34,578 nt of DNA from Haloquadratum walsbyi J07HQW2 (GTDB taxonomy: Archaea; Halobacteriota; Halobacteria; Halobacteriales; Haloferacaceae). A program made the position numbers and the translations under genes. The DNA lies in contig NZ_KE356561.1 in assembly GCF_000415985.1 (NCBI RefSeq), forward strand, positions 763,043 to 797,620, in the 5' to 3' direction. This document shows positions 1-9,787 of the stretch, piece after piece (position 1 is the first letter of the stretch; the number at the start of each line of letters is the position of its first letter). The notes beneath the pieces were generated by a model, which was given only the letters and a program-made list of their open reading frames with translations, had not been told where the DNA came from and made no database searches.

Positions 1-39
1 GAAGAAGCTCTGAAAACTATCCTTGACGCTGCACGATGA
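1..39 (+). CDS. C-terminal end of a gene cut by the window edge
   Basis: Frame 1 is open from the first base and reads EEALKTILDAAR before a TGA at 37-39; the other two forward frames stop within the first 30 bases. The tail looks like an ordinary helical protein end. No family can be named from 12 residues, and the open frame could be chance. Confidence 0.35.
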   Translation, partial: EEALKTILDAAR

Positions 40-244
40 CTCACCAACAATCTCCGCCACGAGAGCGGTTCAGATACTGATAAGTAGGCAATGAAATCTA
101 TACGGACCAGTTTTGTAATTTTCTCGTTAACACACTCACTGGTCTGCGAGTCTGAAATACTTAAACCGACATCAACATTCATAAAAAATATCTGAACTCA
201 CACACTTCGTACGGTTTTAGTGACTGGTGAATGTATAATCAGAC

Positions 245-955
245 ATGTCACACCGAGTCCTTGTTCCGCTCGAACTACCAGATGCCGACTCGGTTCCAGC
301 GGCGTTAGCAAAAAGCATCACATCAATGGAAGTGGTGTTACTTGGTCACTACGGACTGCCGGAACAGACACCACCATCAGCGGCCCGTGATCAGTTTGGA
401 GATGACGCCCGTGCAGAGCTCACGACGCTTGCAGAATCCTTCGAGGATGCAGAAGCATCGGTTACCACTCGAGTTGTATTCGGTAAAGCCCGTGATAAAA
501 CAATTAATCGCGTTGCGGTTGAAGAAGAATGCGACGTGATCTTGACCTCAGGTGATGCAGATGAAATTACACAGGTTCTCGTTCCTATTCGTGGTGAGAG
601 GAACTTTGACCGGATTCTCTCATTCAGCGAAGAACTGTTGACCGCAACAGAAGCGACCGTTACGCTGTTTCATATGGGCGAGGATTCAGACCAGATACCA
701 GGTGAAGAAATACTCTCAGATGCGACTGATCAATTAATTCAGGCAGGTATCGATTCTGACCGTATTACTCAACGATTGTCCGAGGATGATGATACAACTC
801 AGACCATCATCGACCTTGCTGAATCATTTGATGCTCTAATATTAGGTGAAACTGAGCCATCACTGCGCGACCAGATTCTCGGAAACGTCCCTGCACAGGT
901 GACTATTGACACAGATAATCCTGCCTTTGTCGTCCGAGATGCTGAAGAAGCATAA
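245..955 (+). CDS. UspA-family universal stress protein, tandem-domain
   Basis: This is a 236-residue acidic soluble protein. It starts with the UspA-like beta strand HRVLVPLEL, and a second such strand (QVLVPIRGERN, near residue 110) begins a second alpha/beta unit with VTLFHMGE, so two Usp-like halves are likely. The C-terminal half ends with an FDALILGETEPS segment, which resembles the Usp nucleotide-loop region, but the classic G-x2-G-x9-G(S/T) ATP motif is not clear. Such proteins often sit near amino-acid permeases in haloarchaea, and an APC permease lies 1.2 kb downstream on the other strand. A role as stress sensor or transporter regulator is inference. The ATG at 245 follows an AT-rich stretch; no strong Shine-Dalgarno is seen, which suits a leaderless or short-leader transcript. 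Confidence 0.75.
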   Translation: MSHRVLVPLELPDADSVPAALAKSITSMEVVLLGHYGLPEQTPPSAARDQFGDDARAELTTLAESFEDAEASVTTRVVFGKARDKTINRVAVEEECDVILTSGDADEITQVLVPIRGERNFDRILSFSEELLTATEATVTLFHMGEDSDQIPGEEILSDATDQLIQAGIDSDRITQRLSEDDDTTQTIIDLAESFDALILGETEPSLRDQILGNVPAQVTIDTDNPAFVVRDAEEA

Positions 956-1178
956 TTGAATATCTGCTGCTTCGCTTGTCCAGATGTCTCTGAGATATCT
1001 GAGATCTATTCATGTAACGAAAAGCTGAGCCTAATAGCGATGTGTGGTCGCTGATAATTGGGTTAGGTCCACTACTGTTGTGTTTGCTAATAATAATAAG
1101 CTGGGTATATTTCAGTGCAGTAATATCGTATATACGACTCTTCAGTGAAATTTAGAAATAACTAGTCGTTCAGATGCG

Positions 1179-1481
1179 CTATGACCCGCGAACAGAATAA
1201 TAAATGCTTGCTAATCCAAGTCCAATCAGGAGCGATTCAATTGTATAAAGAATGAGTAGTGAAGACCCAGATATATCATAAATCCCAATTACAGCAGGTG
1301 AGTAAATCACTTCGGCAATGGTGCTGAGTGTGACAAACCCGAATCCAAGTGTTGCGTACTTTAGATTTGGCTTACCAACGCGACGCTGTGCTCGGAATCC
1401 ATAGTATGTAAGACTCCCGCCAATGACAAAGACGAAAATGTTACTAAACACTAACATCCAGAGTGTCGGGTCACTACTCAT
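1179..1481 (-). CDS. Small membrane protein, DUF7521-like, partner of the HTH gene
   Basis: This 100-residue protein has three likely membrane helices: about residues 8-28 (MLVFSNIFVFVIGGSLTYYG), 43-63 and 73-95. A short basic loop (RAQRRVGKPNLK) after the first helix suggests a cytoplasmic side. It lies 14 bases downstream of an HTH regulator on the same strand, so the two are probably cotranscribed. Haloarchaeal genomes often carry this pairing of a short HTH protein with a three-helix membrane protein. The function is unknown; a membrane-linked signal to the HTH partner is a guess from context only. Confidence 0.65.
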   Translation of the reverse strand: MSSDPTLWMLVFSNIFVFVIGGSLTYYGFRAQRRVGKPNLKYATLGFGFVTLSTIAEVIYSPAVIGIYDISGSSLLILYTIESLLIGLGLASIYYSVRGS

Positions 1482-1495
1482 AATTCCATATTAGT

Positions 1496-1861
1496 CTAAT
1501 TATTCTGTCTCTCTGACTGCTCAAGATCTTCAATGAGTTCAGCGAACCGGTCCACGGTGTCTTTTTCAATATTAATGTTGATATCAAGCTGTCCTTCTTC
1601 GACGCTAATCGTAATTTCATTCAATTCGCTCCTGTACTCACTGTATTGTGTTCCATCAGCATCTCTTGTGATCTCCTCAGAAAGCAGATTATAATTTTCC
1701 ATAGCCCCGATACGTCGATAAATAGTCGCCAGTGATCGATCACAGATATCAGCTAATTCCTTAACAGACATCGGTCGAACGTTCGTAGCAACCAAAATAC
1801 GACGGACATCCTCGCTTGCCAGCACGTCAAATATATCATCTGGGTCCCATGCTTTACTCAC
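1496..1861 (-). CDS. Winged-helix HTH transcriptional regulator (ArsR-like)
   Basis: This is a 121-residue protein. The N-terminal part (VLASEDVRRILVATN) fits helix 1 of an ArsR/HTH_20 fold. MSVKELADICDRSLATIYRRI (about residues 31-51) is the helix-turn-helix, with ATIYRRI as recognition helix. The wing and a predicted amphipathic C-terminal strand/helix region (NEITISVEEGQLDININIE) follow. It heads a probable two-gene unit with the membrane protein 14 bases downstream. A related regulator lies near the other end of the window (32071-32421), sharing the xATxYRRI recognition helix. The effector and targets are unknown; autoregulation is plausible but not shown. Confidence 0.75.
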   Translation of the reverse strand: MSKAWDPDDIFDVLASEDVRRILVATNVRPMSVKELADICDRSLATIYRRIGAMENYNLLSEEITRDADGTQYSEYRSELNEITISVEEGQLDININIEKDTVDRFAELIEDLEQSERQNN

Positions 1862-2160
1862 GTTTGATTAATCACAGACCTGCAGTCGCTATCACTGGGG
1901 TGCCTAAATGAATTAACCTTATTCTAAGAAACGCATGAGCTGAATATAACTGTCAAATATTTTATATACGATGCTATCTAGTTCCATGCAATTGTTCAAT
2001 CATAGCTTGTGATGAATATTGACAGTATTATAGATACAAAACACAACATCTCATGTCATGGGCATACGAAGTCCGCCATCAGATGAAATCAATATAATGA
2101 CCACTGAGTATACTTATCTCAGTTGTCACGATTTGTACCTCTAACGTGAATATAAGCAAT

Positions 2161-3528
2161 TCAGTCGCTGCTAGCGGCTTCTCCCTCCTGTTGTCGCTGT
2201 TCGAGAATTGTGCCCAACGCCCCATCACGACTGGTTCGAGAGCGACCATATATTAGATACCACCCGACGCCACCAACGATGATACCAGCTGCGCCAAGGA
2301 TTGGAAACATCCCCATCTGAGTGAGTAACACCAGTCCACCAATAAACCCAGCAAATTGGACGTACGGATAGCCTGGCGATTCAAATGATGGTTGATATGA
2401 GTCGACTCCACTCGTGCGGAACACGATCAGGGCGACATTCACAATCGAAAACACAAGAATCTGGAATGCACTAGCCAACTTTGCTAACTCAACGACTGGT
2501 ACAAACGCAATAAGCATCAAGAGGAGAGCACCAGTAATCAAAATTGAGTTTCTTGGGGTGCTGAACCGCTTACTTACCCGGGCAAGTTGACTGGGTGCAA
2601 GTGAGTCTCGGCTCATCGCCAGTGGGAACCGCGAAGACGCCAATACTCCAGCATTAGCCATACTAGTCAATGCCAGTATTGCAATTAATGCGATTGCGAC
2701 AACACCAACCCCGCCAAGTAGTTGACCTGCGCCGTCTGCCATCGGGGTCAATGATGGTCCACCATTTGGACCACTCGTCGTCAGGGTACCTGGGTCATTG
2801 AGTCCAACTATAGCTGCGACCACAAGCGTATACAGTAACATCATCGCCCCCATTGAGATAAGAATGCCAAGCGGTAGGTTCCGATCAGGATTTTCAATCT
2901 CCTCAGCGACGCTTGCAATTTTTGTTACACCCGCGTAGGAAACGAACACGAATGCCGCTGCAGTCACGATTCCGCTTGCTCCCTTATCAGTAAAACCCTG
3001 GAATCGGGTTGGCTCGATAACAAACCCTGAGTTGAGAACGTACGCTGCGAGTGCAAACACAACAGCAGTGACGATAATCGACTGCGCCTTCCCACTTTGC
3101 TCTGTACCGACGATATTGAGTACAATAATAAGTGCTGCGAGTCCAAGTGCAACAATCTTGACTAATCCATCCGATATTGGAACGAGTAATAATAGATATG
3201 CGCCTAATCCGACCAGTGCGAAAGAGCTCTTAAATACGAGCGAGAACCAAGCTCCGATCCCAGCAATTGTTCCAGCCAGTGGTCCCATTGCGCGGTCGAT
3301 ATAAAGATACGTGCCACCAGACTCAGGCATTGCAGTCGCCATTTCCGCTTTCGATAGCGCAGCTGGTAGTACAACTAATCCAGCCAGAATATAAGCAAGG
3401 ATTACTGCCGGTCCAGCTTTCTTTAGACCTAGCGCAGGGAGTACAAAAATGCCACTTCCAATCATCGCGCCCATACTGATTGTGACTGTCGCATAGAGAC
3501 CGAGGTCTCGTTCAAGATCGTTTTTCAT
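2161..3528 (-). CDS. APC-superfamily amino-acid permease
   Basis: This 455-residue polytopic protein has about 12 hydrophobic helices. The first helix carries the APC signature GAMIGSGIFVLP (about residues 20-31), where the G-S-G turn binds the substrate carboxyl group. Helix 6 has the conserved FVFVSYAGVTKIASVAEEIENPDRNLP region, typical of cationic amino-acid and related APC transporters. The C-terminal 30 residues are hydrophilic, and there is no fused UspA domain, which some haloarchaeal homologues have. It probably imports amino acids by proton or sodium symport; the substrate cannot be read from sequence. The ATG at 3528 starts MKNDLERDLG, the usual short hydrophilic N-terminus. The upstream gene on the same strand is a TrkA-type protein, 498 bases away. 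Confidence 0.88.
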   Translation of the reverse strand: MKNDLERDLGLYATVTISMGAMIGSGIFVLPALGLKKAGPAVILAYILAGLVVLPAALSKAEMATAMPESGGTYLYIDRAMGPLAGTIAGIGAWFSLVFKSSFALVGLGAYLLLLVPISDGLVKIVALGLAALIIVLNIVGTEQSGKAQSIIVTAVVFALAAYVLNSGFVIEPTRFQGFTDKGASGIVTAAAFVFVSYAGVTKIASVAEEIENPDRNLPLGILISMGAMMLLYTLVVAAIVGLNDPGTLTTSGPNGGPSLTPMADGAGQLLGGVGVVAIALIAILALTSMANAGVLASSRFPLAMSRDSLAPSQLARVSKRFSTPRNSILITGALLLMLIAFVPVVELAKLASAFQILVFSIVNVALIVFRTSGVDSYQPSFESPGYPYVQFAGFIGGLVLLTQMGMFPILGAAGIIVGGVGWYLIYGRSRTSRDGALGTILEQRQQEGEAASSD

Positions 3529-4026
3529 TTATTAAGTATCTCTGAGAGAGTAGCAAGCAACTCATTTCGACTATGAGGGGTATGGTTATGACTGTGCTCC
3601 GATTGATCTCGGGGCATCACTGTGCAGCTAATATCGTTATTTGATAGTATGATCATGACTATTATGTTGTAATTGAAATTATAGTAACGAATTCATACCA
3701 ATCGTCAAGAGAAGTGACTGCAACGGGAATAATAATATTGAGTTAATACTTCTGATTCCTGCGGTATCGGTCTGTTCAGTGGGGTATTCAATGGACGTTG
3801 TGATATATGTCACGATTTATTTAAGATATTTAATAAACGGTATTTAGCTAATTATACTGATAAACATTAGATTGGTTGACGTCTCAGTGTATCTAAATTC
3901 TCCCCGTGTCATCAGCCAAATAATTCTCATGTTTACCTCGCTGTCGTCTATTCATGATACGCCTCACCCACACAGGGTAGCCAGTATTGTGATGAGTTAC
4001 CCCGGGTTTCGTCGCTGTTATCTGAA
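3529..4026. other. Non-coding gap between permease and TrkA gene
   Basis: These 498 AT-rich bases contain no gene I can support. The stretch must hold the permease promoter (minus strand) and the end of the TrkA-type transcript. A candidate forward frame beginning near 3872 only runs antisense into the TrkA gene and lacks any protein-like composition. Confidence 0.5.
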
Positions 4027-4716
4027 TCATCCAATCAGTAGTTTCTGCGCATCATCAACAGTATTGGGCTCTGCGGCGCTAAGATATCGACGACTCCGAT
4101 CAAGCGTTGTCTCAGGGCGGGCAACTTCGGTTCCATCAGCATCCGAGATCACATGGCACCCGTCAGGGAGAAGTATCTCATTCAGTTGCTTACCAGCTGC
4201 AGGAGATTGTGGATGAACTCGAATATTGAGAATATTGATATCCTTTGTAACATCCTCTAATACCCGTATATTTTCTCTTTGGATCCGATTGACTGTTGCG
4301 TTCGACCCTGTCCGTTCAGGATACACAATCTCGTCAATAAACGCATTGCTCATGTTCTCTCGATTAGGATCATTGACTCGCGCAATAGTCCGAATGCCTT
4401 TGCTAAGATGTTGCATCTCCGCACAAATTGCGAAGTTGATCGTTGCATCACCAGTCAAGGCGGCAAAGACGTCTGCCTGTGATGGGTCTGCCCGTGAAAG
4501 AACCTGTGGGTCCTCAGCATCACCCTCAATCACGACCCCGGTCCATCCGCCAATTATCCTCTCGACAGTCTTAGGATCGCGCTCAATCAGATATACCTCG
4601 TGACCGCAATCGGTGAGCACCTGAGCTGTTTGGTACCCGACTCGCCCTGCACCTGCGATAACAATATGTTGTTCTGGTATTTGATCGGTCTGTGCGTGTG
4701 AATCGGATACCTTCAT
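4027..4716 (-). CDS. TrkA-type K+ transport regulator (TrkA_N + TrkA_C)
   Basis: This 229-residue cytosolic protein has a Rossmann TrkA_N (RCK) domain at about residues 16-135. It opens with HIVIAGAGRVGYQTA, a clean G-x-G-x-x-G nucleotide loop, and an acidic residue ends strand 2 (YLIERD), which fits NAD(H) binding. A TrkA_C-like domain follows (ILNIRVHPQSPAAGKQLNEI to the end). RCK proteins gate Trk/Ktr transporters or other cation and amino-acid carriers by nucleotide binding. No trkH/ktrB gene is adjacent. The nearest transporters are the APC permease downstream and the broken channel gene that diverges from it. Regulation of either is inference. Confidence 0.82.
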   Translation of the reverse strand: MKVSDSHAQTDQIPEQHIVIAGAGRVGYQTAQVLTDCGHEVYLIERDPKTVERIIGGWTGVVIEGDAEDPQVLSRADPSQADVFAALTGDATINFAICAEMQHLSKGIRTIARVNDPNRENMSNAFIDEIVYPERTGSNATVNRIQRENIRVLEDVTKDINILNIRVHPQSPAAGKQLNEILLPDGCHVISDADGTEVARPETTLDRSRRYLSAAEPNTVDDAQKLLIG

Positions 4717-5249
4717 TAATTATTGGTATCTGTTATGTATATAAAAGACAATTGAGTATTTGCGGGCTCCGCAAACCGATGACTCCACAAAATGCAATAG
4801 TATAGATCCTCGGATCTCTCACAGAAGCCCCCGCACAGAATGTAGTATTGGTATGGTAGTAGTCACGAATACTCGCGGTCATTACGCACCCAGAGTGGTC
4901 AGTTGTTTGCGCTCCCCGAAAACACATGAGAGGCTCACAGGTAACTATTGGAATCGGTGTATGATTTTTATATTACATGCCAATGTTGCAGAATATGACT
5001 TATGAACTGGACCGCTATTCTTACCGAATTATCATGCAATGAAAAGAGCCCATCATTTGGGGTCGCCGTAAACGACCACGGGTCGGGTGATCCGTGGGAC
5101 TCTCGCTGAAATCTTCAGACTCCAGTAGATCATGTACTGACAAACTGGACAGACTATTTTTAAAATAACCTCACTGACTTCAAGAATCTAAAGCGAGTCA
5201 GAGGGGCATAAAGAAGCCCTCATTATTCTTTAAGAATTAGTGTAACTGC
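4717..5249. other. Long divergent intergenic region
   Basis: These 533 bases separate two divergent RCK-family genes. I find no convincing protein. There is an AT-rich block near 5155-5168 and a TTTAAG box at 5229-5234 just before the channel start codon. A more GC-rich patch at about 5060-5130 stands out and could be a mobile-element scrap, but I could not match it to the other element ends in the window. Confidence 0.4.
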
Positions 5250-6886
5250 ATGACAGACCCCGGCTGGAGACGACGATTTGTGTTATCGTTATTTGCTGTA
5301 GCACTGGTCGTGTTTGTCTACTCACTTCTGTATCAATGGGCAATATTTAGATTTGAAGGGGTCACTATCACAATTTTTCAGTCATTGCAGACTGTCATTG
5401 AGATATTCACAACAGCTGGATTTGGTGGGGATACTCAATACTGGAATACAGCTCCTATGAACCTTCTCGTGATTGGCATGAATCTCACTGGCGTTCTTCT
5501 CGTATTCTTAGCGCTGCCAGTGTTTGCTATTCCACTTTTCCAACAAGCATTCGAAAATAACCCGCAACGATCAACGAGATTACCGATCATATCATTATTT
5601 GCTCATATAGTTCACGTGAGACTGTGCTTCAATCAGAACTTGAAGCGGCAGATGTCCCATATGTCATTATTGATACTGACGCTGAAACAGTCTTAGAATT
5701 AAACGGTCAGGGAGTTGAGGCAATCTGTGGTGACCCAGAGAAAGAGCAGGTACTTGAAGCTGCAAATATATCTGCAGCTCAAGCGCTCGTAACTGATGTT
5801 TCTGATACAGGAAACATCCCGGTAATCTTGACTGCAAAAGAGCTTCAAGAGAATTTGAGAATTATCAGCGTTGCCGAGAATAAACAGGATGCAGAATATC
5901 ATCGGTATGCAGGTGCTGATCGAGTCATTCGACCTCGACAGGCTCTTGGAAACGCACTCGGTAGCAGAGCGACATTACCGATTACACAAAAGCTTCTCCA
6001 GACAGTCGAATTGAGTGATGAGTTTAATATTTCAGAATTCCGCGTTGAGCAGGATAGTGAACTCGCCGGACAGACACTCGCAGAATTAAATCTCAAAGAA
6101 CGAATTGGAGTTACCGTTATTGGTGTGTGGTCCAACGGAAAGTTTATTTCTGCACCAGGACCGGAAGTTCGAATAGAGGAGAATACGTTTTTATTGGTCG
6201 CTGGTAGTTATGAAGCTCTTACAGAGGTAACGACGCAGACAGTGTCTCCAAAGCTTTCTGGGAACGATCAGGTTATTGTTGCAGGTTATGGTGTCGTTGG
6301 TCAATCAACTGTTGAGACATTAGAGGAAAACGGTATTTCACCTACTGTGATAGATATGAATGACGATGATGAGAGAGTCGATGTCGTTGGTGATATTACA
6401 GATAGAGACACGTTTCTCAGAGCCGGGATTGAGGAGACTCGATTCGTTGTTTTGGCAGTCGATGATGATTCGACAACAATGTACGCAACTGTCGCTATCA
6501 AGGAATCTGCACCGAATACTGAGATGATTGCGCGAGCGAATAGCATTGAAAACACAGCCAAACTGTATCGAGCTGGTGCTCAGTATGTACTGTCGCTTTC
6601 AACAGTCACTGGGCGGATGCTCTCGTCGGTTCTGCTCAAGGATGAGGAGATATTGACATTAGAGACACAGTTCGATATTGTACGGACGAGTGCGCCCGAA
6701 CTCGGTGGCGAGACTCTCCAGGGGGCAGCTATTCGTGATAGAACCGGGGCAACAGTCGTGGCAATTGAACGGGATGGTGAGTTGTTGACGAACCCAGAAC
6801 CCGATTTGCGAATGAGAGAGGATGACCGCTTCATCGTCACAGGTAGTAATACTGTAATCAATAATTTCACTCAGACGTTCAAATAG
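5250..6886 (+). pseudogene. Two-helix K+ channel with double RCK domain, frameshifted
   Basis: The 5' frame (5250 to about 5576) encodes helix 1 (residues 11-31), a pore helix, the filter-like T-A-G-F-G-G-D (55-61) and helix 2 (70-98). The channel reading then fails. The protein resumes in the -1 frame at about 5576 with [15 protein letters not shown], the start of an RCK Rossmann domain, and runs intact to 6886. Restoring one base near 5576 would give a channel-RCK-RCK protein of about 545 residues. The first RCK has a degenerate glycine loop (CSYSSRE), while the second has a good one (VIVAGYGVVGQ). Two TrkA_C-like segments follow the RCK domains. The downstream frame could also start alone at a GTG at 5624. 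No slippery heptamer is seen, so an indel or a sequencing error is more likely than programmed shifting. Confidence 0.78.
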
Positions 6887-7062
6887 CAGACAGGTCTGTG
6901 TCAGGGTGAGTTTGCAGATGATATCTGTTCTACTCTTGGGTTTAAATCATTTTGACCTGGAATCTTATAAATTAACAGTTCATAATACTGGTCTATACCC
7001 TCATGTCTGCACAGCATCGCTATCAACAATGTGTCGAATGTATGTGAACTGACAGTGCGATA

Positions 7063-8603
7063 TTAGATATAGCTTCTCAAGATAGCAACCAGTTGCAGCA
7101 ATATGATATGGATTCGTATGAAATATTCCACCAATTCGTGTCGATTAACATCCTCCATCCGCCTGAAGGCGGAGGAATCCCACGGCACCACACCACTGCG
7201 CTCCGCTGGATTGGGATCTGAGAGTTTGCAGTCTACTTGTTCCCTCGGTGAGAATCCGTGGGACAACTCATGAAGATAGACTGCTGGCTGTGCCAACCAG
7301 CCGGTACTCCTGTGTCCACACAAATCGGGTGCAGACTCGGAGTTGCGTTCGTTGATATCGAGACGGATATTCTCCGCTCCCGCTCCATTCACGTCCGCAT
7401 TGAACGCGGCCTCACACTCCTCGCAGACGGACAGACCACAGTCAACACGTCACGCTGACTCTCGTCTTCTCTCCCTCTCCCACACATACAACACGTCATG
7501 TCTTGCTCGTGTCGCGCTCAGACACTTCGATGCCTTTCACTTTCGCCTTGTATGTGAGAATCTTGCTGAAGCGACCGAACACCCACGCCCACCCGTGCAG
7601 ATCAACATTAAGATTCCCGTGCTTCCCCCAGTTCTTCGACTTGCCGTTCTCATCCTCACGGACGCCTTCCAAGTCTCCGACAGTGATTTGACTAACTCCC
7701 TTCTCAACACATCGTGAAGCGATGTGTTTCGCTATGGAGTGGAAAAAGTGCGTACGGCGTTCTGACCACTCCACTTCTTGTGTAATTTGGTGGCTCGGGT
7801 CCCACCAGCATCGTCGCAGGTGGCGATCTCCTGTGGGAAGGAGTAACCGTCCCGTCCTGTTTCAGGCGGTTGCCGGGGTACAGGTACAGGTCCAGGTTAG
7901 CGTCTTCTGTACCATAGGCGACAGCAACGAAGTTACTGATGCCAAGATCGATGCCTGCTGTCTTGTTGCCGGGTGCGGTGGGTATCTCGATGTCGTCCTT
8001 GCAGACGAGGTGTACCTCCCACCGCTCTTTCTGCTGGTCGGAGACGACCCTGACTTATTGTAGGTTTTTAACCTCTACGCCAGGGCGTGGCTCGTATTCG
8101 ACAAGGATGTACTCGCATGCGTTCGGGTTCGGGTGTTCCTTGTGAGTCGCGCCCTGTGAGAGTCGAATACGGTTGTTCTTGGTGTCGTGTTTGAAGCCGT
8201 TTTGTTTCCACGTCACCGTACCGTACTGCGCGGATGTTCCTCGTGGACACGACGACCCTCGTCGTCGGAGTAGTTTTCTTTGCGGTAGTCGGGCGGATTG
8301 TCTCGGTCGTCTTCCGAGGAGTACCACGACACGAGTTGAAGCTTTCAGCGAGTTCCTCCAGAACCCGCTGACTGGACTGTGAGTGCAGTCGCTTGTAGGT
8401 TGGGAGATCTTCAACTCGCGTTTCAACTCTTCGTGATCAGGAATCTCGCCCGTCTCTTCCGAGACCTCGCGGGAGCGGGAGTAGTAGTGATAGTTGGCGA
8501 CGTTCCAGAGTTTGCTGGCGCTCCACCCGTGACGGTCAAGAGACTCTGCAACCTGTGGGTGGTTACGGACTTTCGCTTGATGGGTGCGGTGGATCTACAG
8601 CAT
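7063..8603 (-). pseudogene. tnpB: Decayed TnpB (IS1341-type) gene
   Basis: Reading the minus strand from the ATG at 8603 gives recognisable TnpB pieces in order. These are an N-terminal stretch with RHGWSASKLWNVANYH; a middle part with WKQNGFKHDTKNNRIRLS; RuvC-I with AGIDLGISN (near 7950); RuvC-II with QITVGDLEGV; two zinc-knuckle pairs (CCMC and CEEC, near 7400-7480); and RuvC-III with FNADVNGA. The gene is dead: the third codon is TAG, a TAA interrupts it near 8055, and at least three frame changes are needed to join the pieces. The RuvC-II site has Gly where many TnpBs have the catalytic Glu. The last open frame runs to 7063, past the likely element end at about 7140, so its final 25 or so codons are flank. 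Confidence 0.85.
7150..7182 (-). ncRNA. 3'-end hairpin of tnpB element (candidate omega-RNA scaffold)
   Basis: A perfect 6-bp stem (TCCGCC/GGCGGA, 7158-7163 with 7168-7173) closes a TGAA loop inside the 3' end of the tnpB relic. In IS200/IS605 elements this position holds the subterminal hairpin and the sense-overlapping / omega-RNA. Whether this dead copy is transcribed is unknown. Confidence 0.45.
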
Positions 8604-8746
8604 TCTAAACCGCTATGTAACCGCTTATAATTACTTCTGTTCTAACAGTTGTGGTCATGGTCATACCGTGGAATATCTGGTCATGCTATTTTTGTGTAGA
8701 TGTGACTCGCTCATGTCGGTTTCATCACCCACGTGTTCGTCGCTCG

Positions 8747-8769
8747 GTTCCGACCGTCGCGGTCGGAAC
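8747..8769. repeat. Perfect 10-bp inverted repeat, 3-base loop
   Basis: GTTCCGACCG (8747-8756) and CGGTCGGAAC (8760-8769) pair perfectly around TCG. Outer CACCC/GGGTG blocks could extend the structure. The architecture (outer stem, 'CTCGTTCCT' strand, inner hairpin) resembles the TnpB 3'-end hairpins elsewhere in the window, so it may be a nested element end inside the region upstream of the dead tnpB. Confidence 0.6.
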
Positions 8770-8830
8770 GCTCGTTCCTCACGGGAGGGCGGGTGTATTC
8801 ACCTTGCCCTTCTATAAACGAGGCGAGTAT

Positions 8831-8849
8831 CTCAGGGCTTGACCCCAAG
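8831..8849. repeat. 19-base stem-loop, copy 1 of 3
   Basis: CTCAGGGCTTGACCCCAAG. On the minus strand it can fold as a 7-bp stem with G-U pairs and a UCAAG loop. Near copies lie at 10243 and 12670. Here it marks the probable tnpB-proximal end of the decayed element. Confidence 0.55.
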
Positions 8850-8907
8850 GCAGTTCACAAAGTCTCAAGTTTTTTGCTTTCAGTAGTAAATCATACGTGA
8901 CATGTAG

Positions 8908-9690
8908 ATGTCTGATATAAAAGAACGCCCTGAGACATGGTTGGTCGACATGGATGGTGTGTTGATACGTGATGACGTTGCTCTCCCAGGAGCCACGGAT
9001 TTCATTCACCGACTCAAAGAACAAGAGTGTCAGTTCCTTGTATTGACTAACAACTCAATTTACACACGACGCGATTTGGCTGCTCGGCTCTCGGAAGCTG
9101 GACTCAGTATACTGGAAGACCAAATTTGGACTTCAGCCGTGGCTACGGCACGGTTTGTATCGAATCAAATGCCAGATGCGTCAGCGTATGTGATTGGTGA
9201 GGCTGGATTGAAAACAGCGCTTCACAATGTGGGATACAGGCTTACTGATACAGACCCAGACTTTGTCATTCTCGGTGAAAGTCGCACATACTCATTTCAG
9301 AATATCACCGAAGCTGTCCAGCTGGTTAATCAGGGTGCACGTTTCATTGTGACAAACCCGGATGCGACAGCTCCCTCAACTGAGGGTCCGCTTCCAGCCA
9401 CTGGCTCTGTCGCCGCCCTCATCACCGAAGCTACTGGTGCGGACCCATATTTCATCGGCAAACCTAATCCGATCATGATTCGTGGTGCTTTGAACCAACT
9501 TGGTGCTCATTCCAAGTCTACGGCGATGGTCGGCGACCGCATGGACACAGATGTGGTCGCCGGCATTGAGGCTGGTTTAAGAACATATCTTGTGTTAACG
9601 GGGTCAACTCATCGCGAAGAAATATCAGAGTATGCGTATCGACCAAACGAAGTTGCTGAATCGATTGCTGATCTGACAGACATCATCTAA
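8908..9690 (+). CDS. HAD-superfamily IIA (NagD-like) phosphatase
   Basis: This 260-residue soluble enzyme has all HAD motifs. Motif I is WLVDMDGVL, with nucleophile Asp14 and acid/base Asp16. Motif II is LTNNS (46-50). The motif III lysine is in IGKPNP (Lys185). Motif IV is MVGDRMDTD (Asp210, Asp213/215), which binds Mg2+. The C2-type cap between residues about 75 and 180 places it with NagD/PNPase-like phosphatases, which hydrolyse small phosphate esters such as nucleoside monophosphates or glycerol phosphates; the real substrate is unknown. The ATG at 8908 gives a normal N-terminus. The presumed IS end is 50 bases upstream, so transcription may depend on sequence brought by or left from the element. 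Confidence 0.88.
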   Translation: MSDIKERPETWLVDMDGVLIRDDVALPGATDFIHRLKEQECQFLVLTNNSIYTRRDLAARLSEAGLSILEDQIWTSAVATARFVSNQMPDASAYVIGEAGLKTALHNVGYRLTDTDPDFVILGESRTYSFQNITEAVQLVNQGARFIVTNPDATAPSTEGPLPATGSVAALITEATGADPYFIGKPNPIMIRGALNQLGAHSKSTAMVGDRMDTDVVAGIEAGLRTYLVLTGSTHREEISEYAYRPNEVAESIADLTDII

Positions 9691-9787
9691 TCTCCAGAGG
9701 AGATATACAGAATCTTCCACAGGGCGCTGAATATCAATTTGAGCGTATTACAAGCATTTTCATACCACACGTCATTAGATAGAACAT

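Larger units (their letters stand above)
7135..8858 (-). mobile_element. IS200/IS605-group (tnpB-only) element, decayed
   Basis: This is the inferred extent of the element that carries the broken tnpB. The tnpB-distal end has a hairpin at 7150-7182; the other end is placed at the stem-loop at 8831-8849 followed by a GTTCAC sequence. No TnpA is present, so the copy was or became non-autonomous. The right boundary lies only 50 bases before the start codon of the HAD gene, so the insertion replaced or abuts that promoter. Exact ends are inferred, as this group makes no target duplication. Confidence 0.6.

Noticed and set aside
3872-4216. A 114-codon plus-strand frame before and over the TrkA-type gene
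   Set aside because: Most of it is antisense to the TrkA_C domain, and the free part has non-protein-like composition.
5560-5600. Programmed -1 frameshift in the channel gene
   Set aside because: No slippery heptamer, and no hairpin of note after the junction; an indel or read error is simpler.
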